Assembly (NCBI RefSeq): GCF_009866965.1
Contig: NZ_SPKJ01000002.1
Location: 1-64,000 of the forward strand
Reading direction: 5' to 3'
Length of the DNA stretch: 64,000 nt
Origin: Propylenella binzhouense
Lineage (GTDB): Bacteria > Pseudomonadota > Alphaproteobacteria > Rhizobiales > Afifellaceae
Positions 27,947-35,520 of this stretch are shown here, piece by piece (within the stretch, counting starts at the first letter, position 1; each line of letters begins with the position of its first letter). Under the pieces are notes generated by a model. That model saw only the letters and a list, made by a program, of their open reading frames with translations. It made no database searches and was not told the DNA's origin. The position numbers and the translations under genes were made by a program.

Positions 27947-28663
27947 ATGCCTGCATTGTCATGCAACCAATTTCCTGCCTCCGAGACGGCTGCCCTCGAT
28001 GACACGGTAAGCCGGCGACTGTCCGAGTGCCGGGGGGAGTTCTTCCGTTTTTTCCGCCGCCGCCTCGACCGGCGCGAGGACGCCGAGGATGCCTTGCAGG
28101 ATTTCTGCCTGAAGGTCATCCGCGCGGCACGGAAGCCCGATCACCACGAAAAGATCGATGCCTGGCTCGGCCGCATTCTGCGCAACACGCTGACCGACCA
28201 CTATCGGCGGCGCGCCGCGCGCCAGCGGGCCGAAGCCGCCTATCGGCGCGAGATCGAAGGCACGGTGTCGGAGGTCGACGCGGATCAGGACGGACTGCCG
28301 TGCTGCTGCCTCCACGATGCACTGCCGACGCTCAGGCCGGATTACGCCGAGATCTTGCGGCGCGCTGATCTCGACGAAGAGCCGCGCGAGCGGATTGCCG
28401 CCGACCTCGGGCTCACCGCCAACAATCTCGGGGTGCGCCTGCATCGGGCGCGGCGCGCCCTCAGGAAGAAGCTTGAGGACTGCTGCCCGACTTGCCGCGA
28501 TGGCGGCTTCGGTGACTGCAGCTGCGACGCGGCGCGCGAGAACGACGGCCCGACTCCTTGCGCCGGCGGGCGTAATGGCAACGCTGCCGCTGCGTCTGTA
28601 TCGGAGACGGCTATCCGCCCCGCCTCCGGCTCGGTGGTCGGCTCGAACGCGGCGCTTCCATGA
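27947..28663 (+). CDS. ECF sigma factor with C-terminal cysteine-rich domain (CorE/ECF44-like)
   Basis: A 238-residue ECF sigma factor. Region 2 is at about 25-90 (RRLDRREDAEDALQDFCLKV) and region 4 at about 125-175 (PTLRPDYAEILRR, then LGLTANNLGVRLHRARRAL). Cys119/121 form a CxC in the linker, and Cys180/183 plus Cys191/193 form CxxC-x7-CxC just after region 4. The second sigma gene (36464) has the same cysteines at the same spacing. In Myxococcus CorE-type factors such cysteines sense copper or other metals without an anti-sigma factor, and none is seen here. A polar tail of about 40 residues follows. Metal identity is inferred. Confidence 0.88.
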   Translation: MPALSCNQFPASETAALDDTVSRRLSECRGEFFRFFRRRLDRREDAEDALQDFCLKVIRAARKPDHHEKIDAWLGRILRNTLTDHYRRRAARQRAEAAYRREIEGTVSEVDADQDGLPCCCLHDALPTLRPDYAEILRRADLDEEPRERIAADLGLTANNLGVRLHRARRALRKKLEDCCPTCRDGGFGDCSCDAARENDGPTPCAGGRNGNAAAASVSETAIRPASGSVVGSNAALP

Positions 28664-28687
28664 CTCGAACCCGAAAGAGGTAAAGCG

Positions 28688-29740
28688 ATGAAACTCCGTC
28701 TCTCGATTGTCGCGGCGCTTGCTGCAATGCCTGCGGTGGCGCTGGCCGATCCGGTCTACGTCCCGCAGGGACACGCCAACTCTATCCTCGTCATCGACGG
28801 TGCCGCCGACCGGGTCATCGGCAGCATCGAAGGCGTTCCCGCCGTGCATGGCCTCGCATCGACACCCGATGGCCGGCACCTCGTCGCCGGGAGCGCGGAC
28901 GAGCGCCCGGCCGGCGCCGGTGCGCCCGACAAGCCCGAAGCCGTCCCCGACGCCGAGCATGCCGCCCACCACCCGGCTGCCGGCGCCGAGGTCGCGCCGC
29001 CCTCGGCAACGGTGAGCACGGTCTCGATCATCGACACGGCGGCGGCGGCGGTCATCCGCCGCGTCGATGTCCCGGGCGACGTCCACCATGTCGCGGTGGA
29101 TCCGACCGGCCGCTTCGCCGCGGTCACCCACCCGGGCCTCGGCGGCGTCACGGCGCTCGATCTCTCCAGCTTCGAGATCGCGGCGACCGTCGCCACGGGG
29201 CCGTACGCCAATTACGCCGCCTTCTCGCCGGACGGCCGCCGGCTTTACGTGAGCAACGCCGGCAACGGGACGGTGAGCGAGCTCGACGTCGAGCGCTGGA
29301 TCGTGCGCCGCAATGTGATCGTCGGGGAGACCCCCGAGCACCTCGTGCTCTCCCGCGACGGCGGCAGGCTCTATGTGAACAACGTGGACGCGGGTACCGT
29401 GTCGGTGGTGGACACGCCGACATTCGAGGTCGTCGACAATCTGGCCGCCGGTGCGCCGCTGCACGGCCTCGAGCTGGCTGACGATGGCGATACGATTTTC
29501 GTGGCCGTAATGGGCGAGGATCGCGTCGTCGCGTTCGATCTCGCCGGCCGCCAGCGGCGCGATGTCGCGCTGGCGCCCGCGCCCTATCACGTCGCGGCAA
29601 TAGCCGGGACCGGCAAGCTCTACGTCTCCAGCGACGTGGAGCCGAAGCTCTGGGTTGTCGACGGGGAGACGCTCGCCGTCCTGCACGAGATCGAGATCGA
29701 CGGCAAAGGCCATCAGATCGCCCAGCCGGCTCGGCGGTAG
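28688..29740 (+). CDS. Periplasmic YVTN/YncE-like beta-propeller protein
   Basis: A 350-residue protein with a signal peptide (about 1-20, ending AVALA) and repeated beta-propeller blades. Each blade carries motifs such as ILVIDGAADRVIGSIEGVP, RLYVSNAGNGTVSELDV and RLYVNNVDAGTVSVVDT. A Pro/Ala/His-rich insertion (about 75-105, with HAAHHPAAG) interrupts the second blade and might bind metal. Such propellers are usually scaffold or binding proteins. It starts 24 nt after the sigma gene with AAGAGG upstream, so it is likely co-transcribed with it. Confidence 0.88.
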   Translation: MKLRLSIVAALAAMPAVALADPVYVPQGHANSILVIDGAADRVIGSIEGVPAVHGLASTPDGRHLVAGSADERPAGAGAPDKPEAVPDAEHAAHHPAAGAEVAPPSATVSTVSIIDTAAAAVIRRVDVPGDVHHVAVDPTGRFAAVTHPGLGGVTALDLSSFEIAATVATGPYANYAAFSPDGRRLYVSNAGNGTVSELDVERWIVRRNVIVGETPEHLVLSRDGGRLYVNNVDAGTVSVVDTPTFEVVDNLAAGAPLHGLELADDGDTIFVAVMGEDRVVAFDLAGRQRRDVALAPAPYHVAAIAGTGKLYVSSDVEPKLWVVDGETLAVLHEIEIDGKGHQIAQPARR

Positions 29741-29797
29741 CGCCGGAACGAAGGTTCAGGCCGAGCATGTTCGAGTCGCAAAGGTGAAGGTCGAGCC

Positions 29798-29986
29798 ATG
29801 GACTGGCTTTCGGAGAACTGGCTTTGGGTCGTGATCGGCCTGGCCTTCATCGCCATGCACATGTTCGGCCATGGCGGTCACGGCGGCCATGGACATCGCG
29901 GCCGGCGTAATCGTGCCGGCAGGGAAGATCGTTCCGGGCCTGTCGATAGGCCTGACGACAATGCCCCGCCCGCTCATCGCCACTAG
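29798..29986 (+). CDS. Small DUF2933-type membrane protein
   Basis: A 62-residue protein with one N-terminal membrane segment (WLWVVIGLAFIAMHMFG) followed by a Gly/His repeat (HGGHGGHGHRG) and a polar tail ending HRH. This is the DUF2933 layout; members are found with copper and other heavy-metal resistance genes, and the His repeat suggests metal binding at the membrane surface. A second, longer member is at 40623. GAAGG lies upstream of the ATG. Confidence 0.75.
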   Translation: MDWLSENWLWVVIGLAFIAMHMFGHGGHGGHGHRGRRNRAGREDRSGPVDRPDDNAPPAHRH

Positions 29987-30115
29987 GGGAATGCAGCTGG
30001 GGTGAGGCCGGCCTGCCGTCGTTCCGGCGGAGCAACAAGCGCCCGGAGCATGGGCCAGAGTTCCCGAGCCTGCGAATAAAGTTCCATCCCCACGCCAACG
30101 CAAACGGAGACTGCG

Positions 30116-30391
30116 ATGCTGAACACGAAGCTGGTGACCTGGGCCCTCGGCCTCTGGGCCGCAATCACCTTCGTGGTTTGCGTGGTCTATGGCTTGGTGA
30201 CGCCGCAAAGCCTGGGTATGCAAGGATTTCTCGAAATGGTGCTGCCGGCCTTCACGTGGCTGACTTGGTGGGGATTTCTGTTGGGCCTCGTCGAGAGCTT
30301 CCTGTACGGCGCTTATGCCGGTCTCGTGTTCTGTCCAATTTACAATTGGTTGCAGAGGCGCTGGGGTGGCGTGAAAGATCGGACGGTCTGA
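30116..30391 (+). CDS. Small DUF5676-like membrane protein
   Basis: A 91-residue protein with two hydrophobic segments (VTWALGLWAAITFVVCVVYGLV and WWGFLLGLVESFLYGAYAGLVFCPIYNWL). The second segment and the ending IYNWL resemble the DUF5676 family of small inner-membrane proteins found beside DUF2933 and copper-resistance genes. Function unknown. GGAGA lies upstream of the ATG. It is the last plus-strand gene before the convergent glycogen synthase. Confidence 0.65.
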   Translation: MLNTKLVTWALGLWAAITFVVCVVYGLVTPQSLGMQGFLEMVLPAFTWLTWWGFLLGLVESFLYGAYAGLVFCPIYNWLQRRWGGVKDRTV

Positions 30392-30485
30392 GGGGGCGCA
30401 GAGGGAGGGCCGAAACAGCGCGTCAACCAGTCTTACGAAAGATGCGCAGCCGCGCTTCCGCCTACCCCGACAGACGAGGGATGCC

Positions 30486-32036
30486 CTACGCCCTTCCGGG
30501 CCGCGCTCGCAGCGGAGTAGACAGTCGCGTGGGATCTTCGCCCGGTTGCGCAGCGCGCCGGCGCTCCGATTCTCCTGATCCGAACGCAGCGCGGCTTCCG
30601 ACGAGCGACCGGTAAAGTGCAAGATATTGCTCGGCTGGCTTCTGCCATCCAAAGTCCTGCCGCATGGCATTGCGTTGCATCCGGCGCCATGCGAGGGGCT
30701 GCTGGAAGCCGGTCAGGGCGCGCTCCAGACCGGCCAGCATCTCCTCCAGAGACTCGCCGGAGAAGGCAAAGCCCGTCGCATTGCGCTCGTTCCGGGCGGA
30801 GCTGTCGACCACGGTGTCAGCCAGCCCGCCGACCGCCCGGACCACCGGCAGGGTCCCGTAGCGCATGGCGTAGATTGGGACGAGGCCGAAAGGTTCGAAG
30901 CGCGACGGATGCAGCAGGATGTCGCATCCGGCCAGCAGACGTCGGGCGCATCGTTCCTCGTAGCCGATCCGCACCGCGACGCGGCCGGGATAACGCTCCG
31001 CCAGAGTCAGCAGGCGGCTCTCCAACCCCCGGTCGCCCTGCCCGTGCAAGGCGAGCTGGGCGCCGGCCCCGACGAGCCACGGCACGGCCTCGGCGACCGT
31101 GTCGGCCATCTTTTGTTCGGTCAGGCGGCTCAGGAAGGCGACGACGGGCGTATCCGGTTCGACGGCGAGGCCGAGCTCGCGCTGGAGAGTTTCCTTGCAG
31201 ACGCGCTTGCCGCCGGTCTCGGCCAGATTGTACCGCCGGGGCAAAGTCGGATCATTGGCAGGATCCCAGACGCCGTAATCGGCTCCGTTCGGAATACCGG
31301 CGAGATGCCCGGCCCGGTGACGGAGCAGGCCATCGAGACCGCAGCCGAATTCCGGCGTCTGTATCTCGCGCGCGTAGGTGTGGCTGACCGTTGTCAGACG
31401 ATCCGCGTAGCGGATTCCCGCCTTCAGGAAGGAGATCCGGCCATGGAACTCGATCCCATCCGGCGAGAAGCACTCCGCCGGGATGCCCAGGCGCGGCAGC
31501 CGGTCGGCACCAAACAGCCCTTGGAAGGCGAGGTTATGGATCGTGAAGACGCTTGCCGGACGTTGCGCGGAGTGGTGGTCGAGCAGCAGCGGCACCAGCC
31601 CCGCATGCCAGTCGTTTGCGTGGACGACGTCCGCGCGCCAATCCAGCCCCAGCTCGCCTTGCGAGACCCGCGCGGCAGCACGGCTCAGCAGACAGAATCG
31701 CACGTCGTTGTCGGGCCAGTCGCGACCATCCGGGTCCTGGTACGGTCCACCCGCTCGGCGATAGAGCGGGGGACAGTCGATCAGCAAGAGCGGCAGATCG
31801 GAACCGGGGCTTCGGGCGGGGAGGAGCCGCGCCGGACCTGCGCCCGGCACCTCACCGAGCGGAACCGCACTGCCGAGATGGACCGCGCAGTCCATGACCT
31901 CGGGATAGCCGGGAAGCATTACGCGGATGTCGAGACCGAGCTCGCTCAGTGCAGCCGGGAGGGCGGCCGAGGCGTCGGCGAGTCCGCCCGTCTTGACCAG
32001 GGGGTAGAATTCGGAGGTGACGAACAGGACCCGCAT
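30486..32036 (-). CDS. glgA: Glycogen synthase (GT5, ADP-glucose)
   Basis: A 516-residue GT5 glycogen synthase that transfers glucose from ADP-glucose to the glycogen chain. The N-terminus has the ADP-glucose motif KTGGL (residues 15-19) in FVTSEFYPLVKTGGLADA. Further motifs are DVVHANDWHAGLVPLLL, FTIHNLAFQGLF and the C-terminal GT-B site SRFEPFGLVPIYAMRYGTLPVV...GGLADTV. I start at MRVLF with AGGAAA upstream. glgB and glgC are not in the window. An ECF-like signal lies 104 nt upstream, and a divergent one faces the other way. Confidence 0.94.
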   Translation of the reverse strand: MRVLFVTSEFYPLVKTGGLADASAALPAALSELGLDIRVMLPGYPEVMDCAVHLGSAVPLGEVPGAGPARLLPARSPGSDLPLLLIDCPPLYRRAGGPYQDPDGRDWPDNDVRFCLLSRAAARVSQGELGLDWRADVVHANDWHAGLVPLLLDHHSAQRPASVFTIHNLAFQGLFGADRLPRLGIPAECFSPDGIEFHGRISFLKAGIRYADRLTTVSHTYAREIQTPEFGCGLDGLLRHRAGHLAGIPNGADYGVWDPANDPTLPRRYNLAETGGKRVCKETLQRELGLAVEPDTPVVAFLSRLTEQKMADTVAEAVPWLVGAGAQLALHGQGDRGLESRLLTLAERYPGRVAVRIGYEERCARRLLAGCDILLHPSRFEPFGLVPIYAMRYGTLPVVRAVGGLADTVVDSSARNERNATGFAFSGESLEEMLAGLERALTGFQQPLAWRRMQRNAMRQDFGWQKPAEQYLALYRSLVGSRAAFGSGESERRRAAQPGEDPTRLSTPLRARPGRA

Positions 32037-32139
32037 GATCTTAGCCTGTTTCCTTCTGAGGAGTGCGCGGCAGCCAGCGAGGTGCCAAGCGCCGGCACAA
32101 ACCGCGCCCTGCCTCTGATTCGGCGTATCTGTCCTAAAG

Positions 32140-32167
32140 GACGTTCGAGCCAGGCTCGTCCTTACAC
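32140..32167 (-). promoter_or_regulatory. ECF-type promoter-like signal for glgA
   Basis: Minus strand GTGTAAGGACG, CGTC 18 nt after GTGTAA, then TTAGGA 2 nt later. GTGTAAGGACG is identical over 11 bases to the ppsA copy. It ends 104 nt before the glgA start. A short inverted repeat (GTCCT-AA-AGGAC) overlaps the CGTC end. Confidence 0.6.
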
Positions 32168-32253
32168 CGTCACGGTCCGTACCGCTGCGGCGGCGCCAGT
32201 CAACGACCGGTCCGAACCCCACGCCGTATCGGTATCCTGTGCGGGGGCTGTGC

Positions 32254-32280
32254 GTGTAACGAGGGCGCAAGCTGTGCGTC
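32254..32280 (+). promoter_or_regulatory. ECF-type promoter-like signal, divergent from glgA
   Basis: Plus strand GTGTAAC with CGTC 17 nt after GTGTAA. It is followed 20 nt later by a start codon with GGAGGTG upstream (see 32301). Apart from this pair of signals and the short open frame, the 464 bp between glgA and the DUF411 gene hold nothing I recognise. Confidence 0.5.
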
Positions 32281-32300
32281 CGATAGGCTGGAGGTGGACG

Positions 32301-32390
32301 ATGTCGGACGATGATCCGAAACATGCGACATCAGGTATAAGCGTCCACCAAACGAGCCGTATGGCGTTCACGGAAAAATCGAGAACTTAG
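32301..32390 (+). other. Possible micro-ORF or truncated copy of an ECF sigma 5' end
   Basis: A 29-codon frame (starting MSDDDPKH) has a good ribosome site (GGAGGTG, 5-6 nt) and the ECF-like signal 20 nt upstream. Promoter, spacing, ribosome site and the first codons resemble those of the sigma gene at 36464 (MSDDPER); after that the similarity stops. It may be a promoter-proximal scrap of a duplicated sigma gene, a leader peptide, or chance. Confidence 0.3.
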
Positions 32391-32500
32391 CTCCACTGTC
32401 CCAAGAATGCGCCGATCCGCGACGGGCGGCGCGGGTGTACTGTGTCATCGCGGATCGGCTCGTCTCGGGCACCGGCCAGGACTGGCGGCCGAAGGCCCGT

Positions 32501-32953
32501 TCAGTGTCGGGCGTAAACGTCAGTCGTTCCATCTCCGTGAGCGAGCAGGACATCATAAGGCTCGCTGCCCATGTCCATACCCGGTGACGCAGCTGGCATC
32601 CCCGGAGCGGTCAGCCCGACCGCCTCGGGCCGTTCCGACAGTAACCGCCGGACATCCTCCGCGGGGACATGGCCCTCGATCACGTAGCCACCGACGAAAG
32701 CCGTGTGACAGGAGGCATGCTCGTCGGCGATCCCGGCCTCAGCCTTCTTCGCCGACAGAGCCTCGTATGAAAGGTTCGTGGCTTCCACGTCGAACCCGGA
32801 GGTTCGCATGTGGTCGATCCATCCGCCGCAGCAGCCGCAGTTGGCGTCCTTGTAGACCTGGACCGTCTCGTCCGAAGCAACCGAGGCCATGGACGCCAAA
32901 GACACCGGGACGAGGACGGCCGCAGCGGCCGCGAGTGCGATTTTGAGCTTCAT
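32501..32953 (-). CDS. Periplasmic DUF411 metal-binding protein
   Basis: A 150-residue protein with a signal peptide (about 1-27, ending ASMASVAS). The DUF411 core begins VQVYKDANCGCCGGWIDHM, with Cys39, Cys41 and Cys42, and continues to HASCHTAFVGGYVIEGHVP (another Cys/His pair). DUF411 proteins have a CxCC metal site and are encoded near copper oxidases and copper pumps; a copper chaperone role is the common proposal. A Met-rich tail (PGMPAASPGMDMGSEP) supports Cu(I) affinity. GGAAAGG precedes the ATG. It lies 53 nt downstream of nirK in the same direction. Confidence 0.88.
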   Translation of the reverse strand: MKLKIALAAAAAVLVPVSLASMASVASDETVQVYKDANCGCCGGWIDHMRTSGFDVEATNLSYEALSAKKAEAGIADEHASCHTAFVGGYVIEGHVPAEDVRRLLSERPEAVGLTAPGMPAASPGMDMGSEPYDVLLAHGDGTTDVYARH

Positions 32954-33006
32954 GACAGAGTACCTTTCCACAGTCAGCGTTGCAGCTCTGGCGCGACTTC
33001 GAGCGC

Positions 33007-34068
33007 TCAGTGAGCCTCGTGCGCCGTCTGCTCCGTTGCCTGGTGAGGAGTGAACAGGTCCGCCTGATCAGGTCCTTCGACGACGAGCTTGCCGACCAAC
33101 CCCCGGGCTGCCCGCGAAAGCGCATGGTCGACGAGCACGTATTCGCCCGGGACCTCCAGCTTCAGGTCGACAACCGCCGCAGCGCCCGGAGGCACCGAGA
33201 TAGTCTGAACGTCCCTGAGCGGTTCGGTTGCCAGAGATGCAAGCTCGTATACTGCGTCGAAGATCTCACCGATAACGTGGAAGCTCGACGTCTTGTTCGG
33301 TCCGCCCACGCCGAAATAGATCCTGACCGTCTCGCCGACCTCTGCCGTGAGAGCGTTCTCGCCCGCAAGAGCACCCACGGCGCCGTTGAACACGTAGTAC
33401 TCCGGGGCTTCGCTCAGGAGCTTCGCCTCGCTCTCCGCGAGCATGCCCTGCGAGCCAAACGCCTCCTGGGTATAGATCTCCCCCTGCATCACGTAGAACT
33501 CGCGGTCGACAGCCGGGAGTCCGCCCTCCGGCTCCACGAGAATCAGGCCGTACATCCCGTTGGCGATGTGCGAAGCGGCCGTCGGCACTGCGCAGTGGTA
33601 GACATACAGTCCCGGCTTCGTGGCCTTGAAGGCGAAGCCCTTCGTCTCGCCCGGCTCCGCATCGGTGGCATGGGCGCCGCCGCCCGGTCCGGTCACGGCG
33701 TGGAAATCGACGTTGTGCTTCATGGCGCTGTCGGCTCGGTTCGCCAGCGTCACCTCAACTGTGTCGCCGACGCGCACGCGCACGAAAGGGCCCGGGACCT
33801 TCCTGTTGAAGGTCCAGTAGTGGTAGGTGGCGCCCTCTGCGAGCTGCCCCGTCACCTCAACCGTCTCCAAGCCGATCTTCACCGTCCGGGGCCCGCGGTC
33901 GTCAACGGATCCCGGGAGATCGTCTGGAGCACGGATGACGTTGAGCGGGGCGTCTGCCGTCCCGTTCTCGGCCGGGTGGTCATGCGCGTGGCTGCCCGCC
34001 GAGAAGGCTGGGGCTGTCGAACCAATGATGAGGACTGCCGCAGCGGCAGTGATCGTGAACCTTTTCAT
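33007..34068 (-). CDS. nirK: Copper-containing nitrite reductase (NirK/AniA-like)
   Basis: A 353-residue secreted two-cupredoxin protein with a signal peptide (about 1-24) and a His-rich start. Type-1 copper ligands are seen in KHNVDFH (His118), VYHCAVP (Cys159) and SHIANGMYG (His167, Met172). Type-2 ligands are His123, His158 and a His in the second domain (DHALSRAARGL). SFHVIGEIFD holds the second-shell catalytic His. The pattern is the AniA/NirK group reducing nitrite to nitric oxide in the periplasm. It ends in a His-rich tail. AGGAG stands 8 nt before the ATG. No nor, nos or nirV genes are nearby. Confidence 0.88.
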   Translation of the reverse strand: MKRFTITAAAAVLIIGSTAPAFSAGSHAHDHPAENGTADAPLNVIRAPDDLPGSVDDRGPRTVKIGLETVEVTGQLAEGATYHYWTFNRKVPGPFVRVRVGDTVEVTLANRADSAMKHNVDFHAVTGPGGGAHATDAEPGETKGFAFKATKPGLYVYHCAVPTAASHIANGMYGLILVEPEGGLPAVDREFYVMQGEIYTQEAFGSQGMLAESEAKLLSEAPEYYVFNGAVGALAGENALTAEVGETVRIYFGVGGPNKTSSFHVIGEIFDAVYELASLATEPLRDVQTISVPPGAAAVVDLKLEVPGEYVLVDHALSRAARGLVGKLVVEGPDQADLFTPHQATEQTAHEAH

Positions 34069-34230
34069 GTCTTTGAGCTCCTGGCGCCGCGGGACGGAGA
34101 TCGGTTTCTCTCAAAGAGAGTCCCTGCGCCTGTTCTGAATTCCTGCTGGTGGTCTCGCACAGTCCGCGCTGGCGCGCCGGCCGTGCTCAGGATCAGATGC
34201 CGCGTGGAGGGCGGCGGAGCCCCGGAACTG

Positions 34231-34557
34231 TCACCCCGGCCGGAGCTGGCGGGCGACATCTGCAAAAGACTGCCTCGTCGCGGTGATCGCGACAGCACCC
34301 TCGGACATTACCGCCGACCACAAGCAGGCACTTACGCAGGGCATGGTGTCGGCGCTGTAGCCATGGCCGCCGTGATGGGAATGGTCTGCTGCCAGCGAGT
34401 GATCGGTCTTTCCGTCGCAGTCAATTCCGGCGTGGAGGTGGTGCTGGGCTGGCGACGCCGTTGCCATCGACGCGGCATGAACAGGCCCCTGAAGGAGGAG
34501 CCCCGCGGCTGCTCCTAACACGAGGACCAGAGCAATGAATCGGGCCAGCGATGCCAT
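34231..34557 (-). CDS. Small secreted His-rich protein
   Basis: A 108-residue protein with a signal peptide (MASLARFIALVLVLGAAAGLLLQGPVHAA), a His/Asp-rich stretch (about 40-70, including HHLHAGIDCDG and DHSHHGGHGYS) and a CVSAC motif. I do not recognise a named family; composition and position next to nirK and DUF411 suggest periplasmic metal binding. It is similar in plan to the protein at 62160 (signal peptide, then Cys pairs with CFALC). The longer upstream frame has no support. Confidence 0.6.
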   Translation of the reverse strand: MASLARFIALVLVLGAAAGLLLQGPVHAASMATASPAQHHLHAGIDCDGKTDHSLAADHSHHGGHGYSADTMPCVSACLWSAVMSEGAVAITATRQSFADVARQLRPG

Positions 34558-34671
34558 TCCTAAACAGCCATATGCCCTTGTTTCACCCGATCGTCTGCCC
34601 GGCAATGACCATGACAGAGGACTGACGCCACCCACGGGTAGAGCATGATGGGCACGAGTTCCAGACCGAGG

Positions 34672-34697
34672 GTGTAACCCAGGCATCCAGAGACGTC
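34672..34697 (+). promoter_or_regulatory. ECF-type promoter-like signal facing the insertion sequence
   Basis: Plus strand GTGTAACC with CGTC 16 nt after GTGTAA. No gene follows before the insertion sequence at 35059, so it is either a leftover promoter whose gene is gone or chance. Confidence 0.3.
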
Positions 34698-34905
34698 GGT
34701 GGCGCTTTCCCTCCCGTGCGGAGACCATTCTTGACCATGCGCTCAGATCTCTCTGCGAAAACCATCGGTTGATATTCATTCACCATGCCTGCCGCATCTC
34801 CCGCAGCGCTGCTGTGCTGGCGCCCGATGCCGTGCTGTCAAACGCCCGCTCGCATAGTTGAATCGCGCTGAGACACCACATATGCGGAGTCCGCGGGTAC
34901 CGACA

Positions 34906-34919
34906 TTGCGCTGGATCAA
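34906..34919. promoter_or_regulatory. FNR/FixK-type box
   Basis: TTGCGCTGGATCAA fits TTG-N8-CAA. Read on the opposite strand, the site at 27419 is TTGAGCTGGATCAA, one base different, and the flanks (ACA before, GTT after) also match. It lies 140 bp before the insertion sequence, which separates it from the sigma gene at 36464. Confidence 0.45.
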
Positions 34920-35130
34920 GTTCAGACCCGAAGCACCTTGGCCAGGCTTCCCTAATCGCCAACGAGCCGTCCGCGATTGTAGCCTCTTATACGACGGCGT
35001 TCGGGTGCATCGTTAGTTCGCGGCTCCTGGTGAATTCACCACCACTTATTTAGCACCCTGAAGTGCTCCCCGTTTCGACCGGACAGGCGGCGTAAGCAGG
35101 GGACCCAGGCATAGACCTGGGGCTACGCCT

Positions 35131-35520
35131 ATGTCCGAGGAGTTCTCCCGCGCGGAGGTGATCAGCGGCGTCGCCCGGCGGCGTCGGTTCACGGCCGAGC
35201 AGAAGCTCGCGATCGTCGCCGAGACGATGCAGCCGGGCATGTCGATCAGCTACGTTGCCCGCAGCCACGGGCTCTCGCCGAGCCTCGTGTTCCGGTGGAG
35301 GCGGCTGATGACCGATGGCGGCCGCGAGGCGGTGCGTGCGGACGACGACGTGGTGCCGGCCGCCGAGGCGCGCCGGCTCGAGGAGCGCGTCCGCGCGCTC
35401 GAGCGCCAGCTCGGGCGCAAGACGCTCGAGGTGGAGATCCTGAAAGAGGCGCTGGACCTCGCCCGGGCAAAAAAACCGACCTTGCTGTCCAGCTCGCGGC
35501 CGGGGGACGGTTCCCGGTGA
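35131..35520 (+). CDS. IS2-group transposase subunit OrfA
   Basis: A 129-residue OrfA with the InsC/IS2-type helix-turn-helix (RRRFTAEQKLAIVAETMQPG, then SYVARSHGLSPSLVFRWRRL) and a leucine-zipper-like coiled coil (EERVRALERQLGRKTLEVEILKEAL, about 88-112). It binds the element ends and acts as the N-terminal part of the OrfAB transposase. A run of seven A at 35469-35475, in the phase GCA AAA AAA C, is a classic -1 slippage site leading into orfB. Confidence 0.93.
   Translation: MSEEFSRAEVISGVARRRRFTAEQKLAIVAETMQPGMSISYVARSHGLSPSLVFRWRRLMTDGGREAVRADDDVVPAAEARRLEERVRALERQLGRKTLEVEILKEALDLARAKKPTLLSSSRPGDGSR

Larger units (their letters stand above)
34558..35053. other. Intergenic region without a supported gene
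   Basis: About 500 bp between the His-rich protein gene and the insertion sequence. It holds a weak ECF-like signal at 34672-34697 and an FNR/FixK-type box at 34906-34919. All open frames here are short and lack family features; one minus-strand frame ending at the TAA in 34560-34562 gives a hydrophobic stretch but has no start codon. Confidence 0.5.

Noticed and set aside
27959-29713. 584-codon minus-strand frame across the sigma and propeller genes
   Set aside because: The plus-strand genes have clear ECF and propeller motifs, signal peptide and ribosome sites; the minus frame has none.
32131-32142. Short inverted repeat GTCCT-AA-AGGAC as an operator
   Set aside because: It overlaps the ECF-type signal of glgA and is too short to claim as a separate regulator site.
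34558-34780. Minus-strand hydrophobic frame upstream of the His-rich protein gene
   Set aside because: It has no start codon and no recognisable family, and a stop precedes it closely; probably chance.
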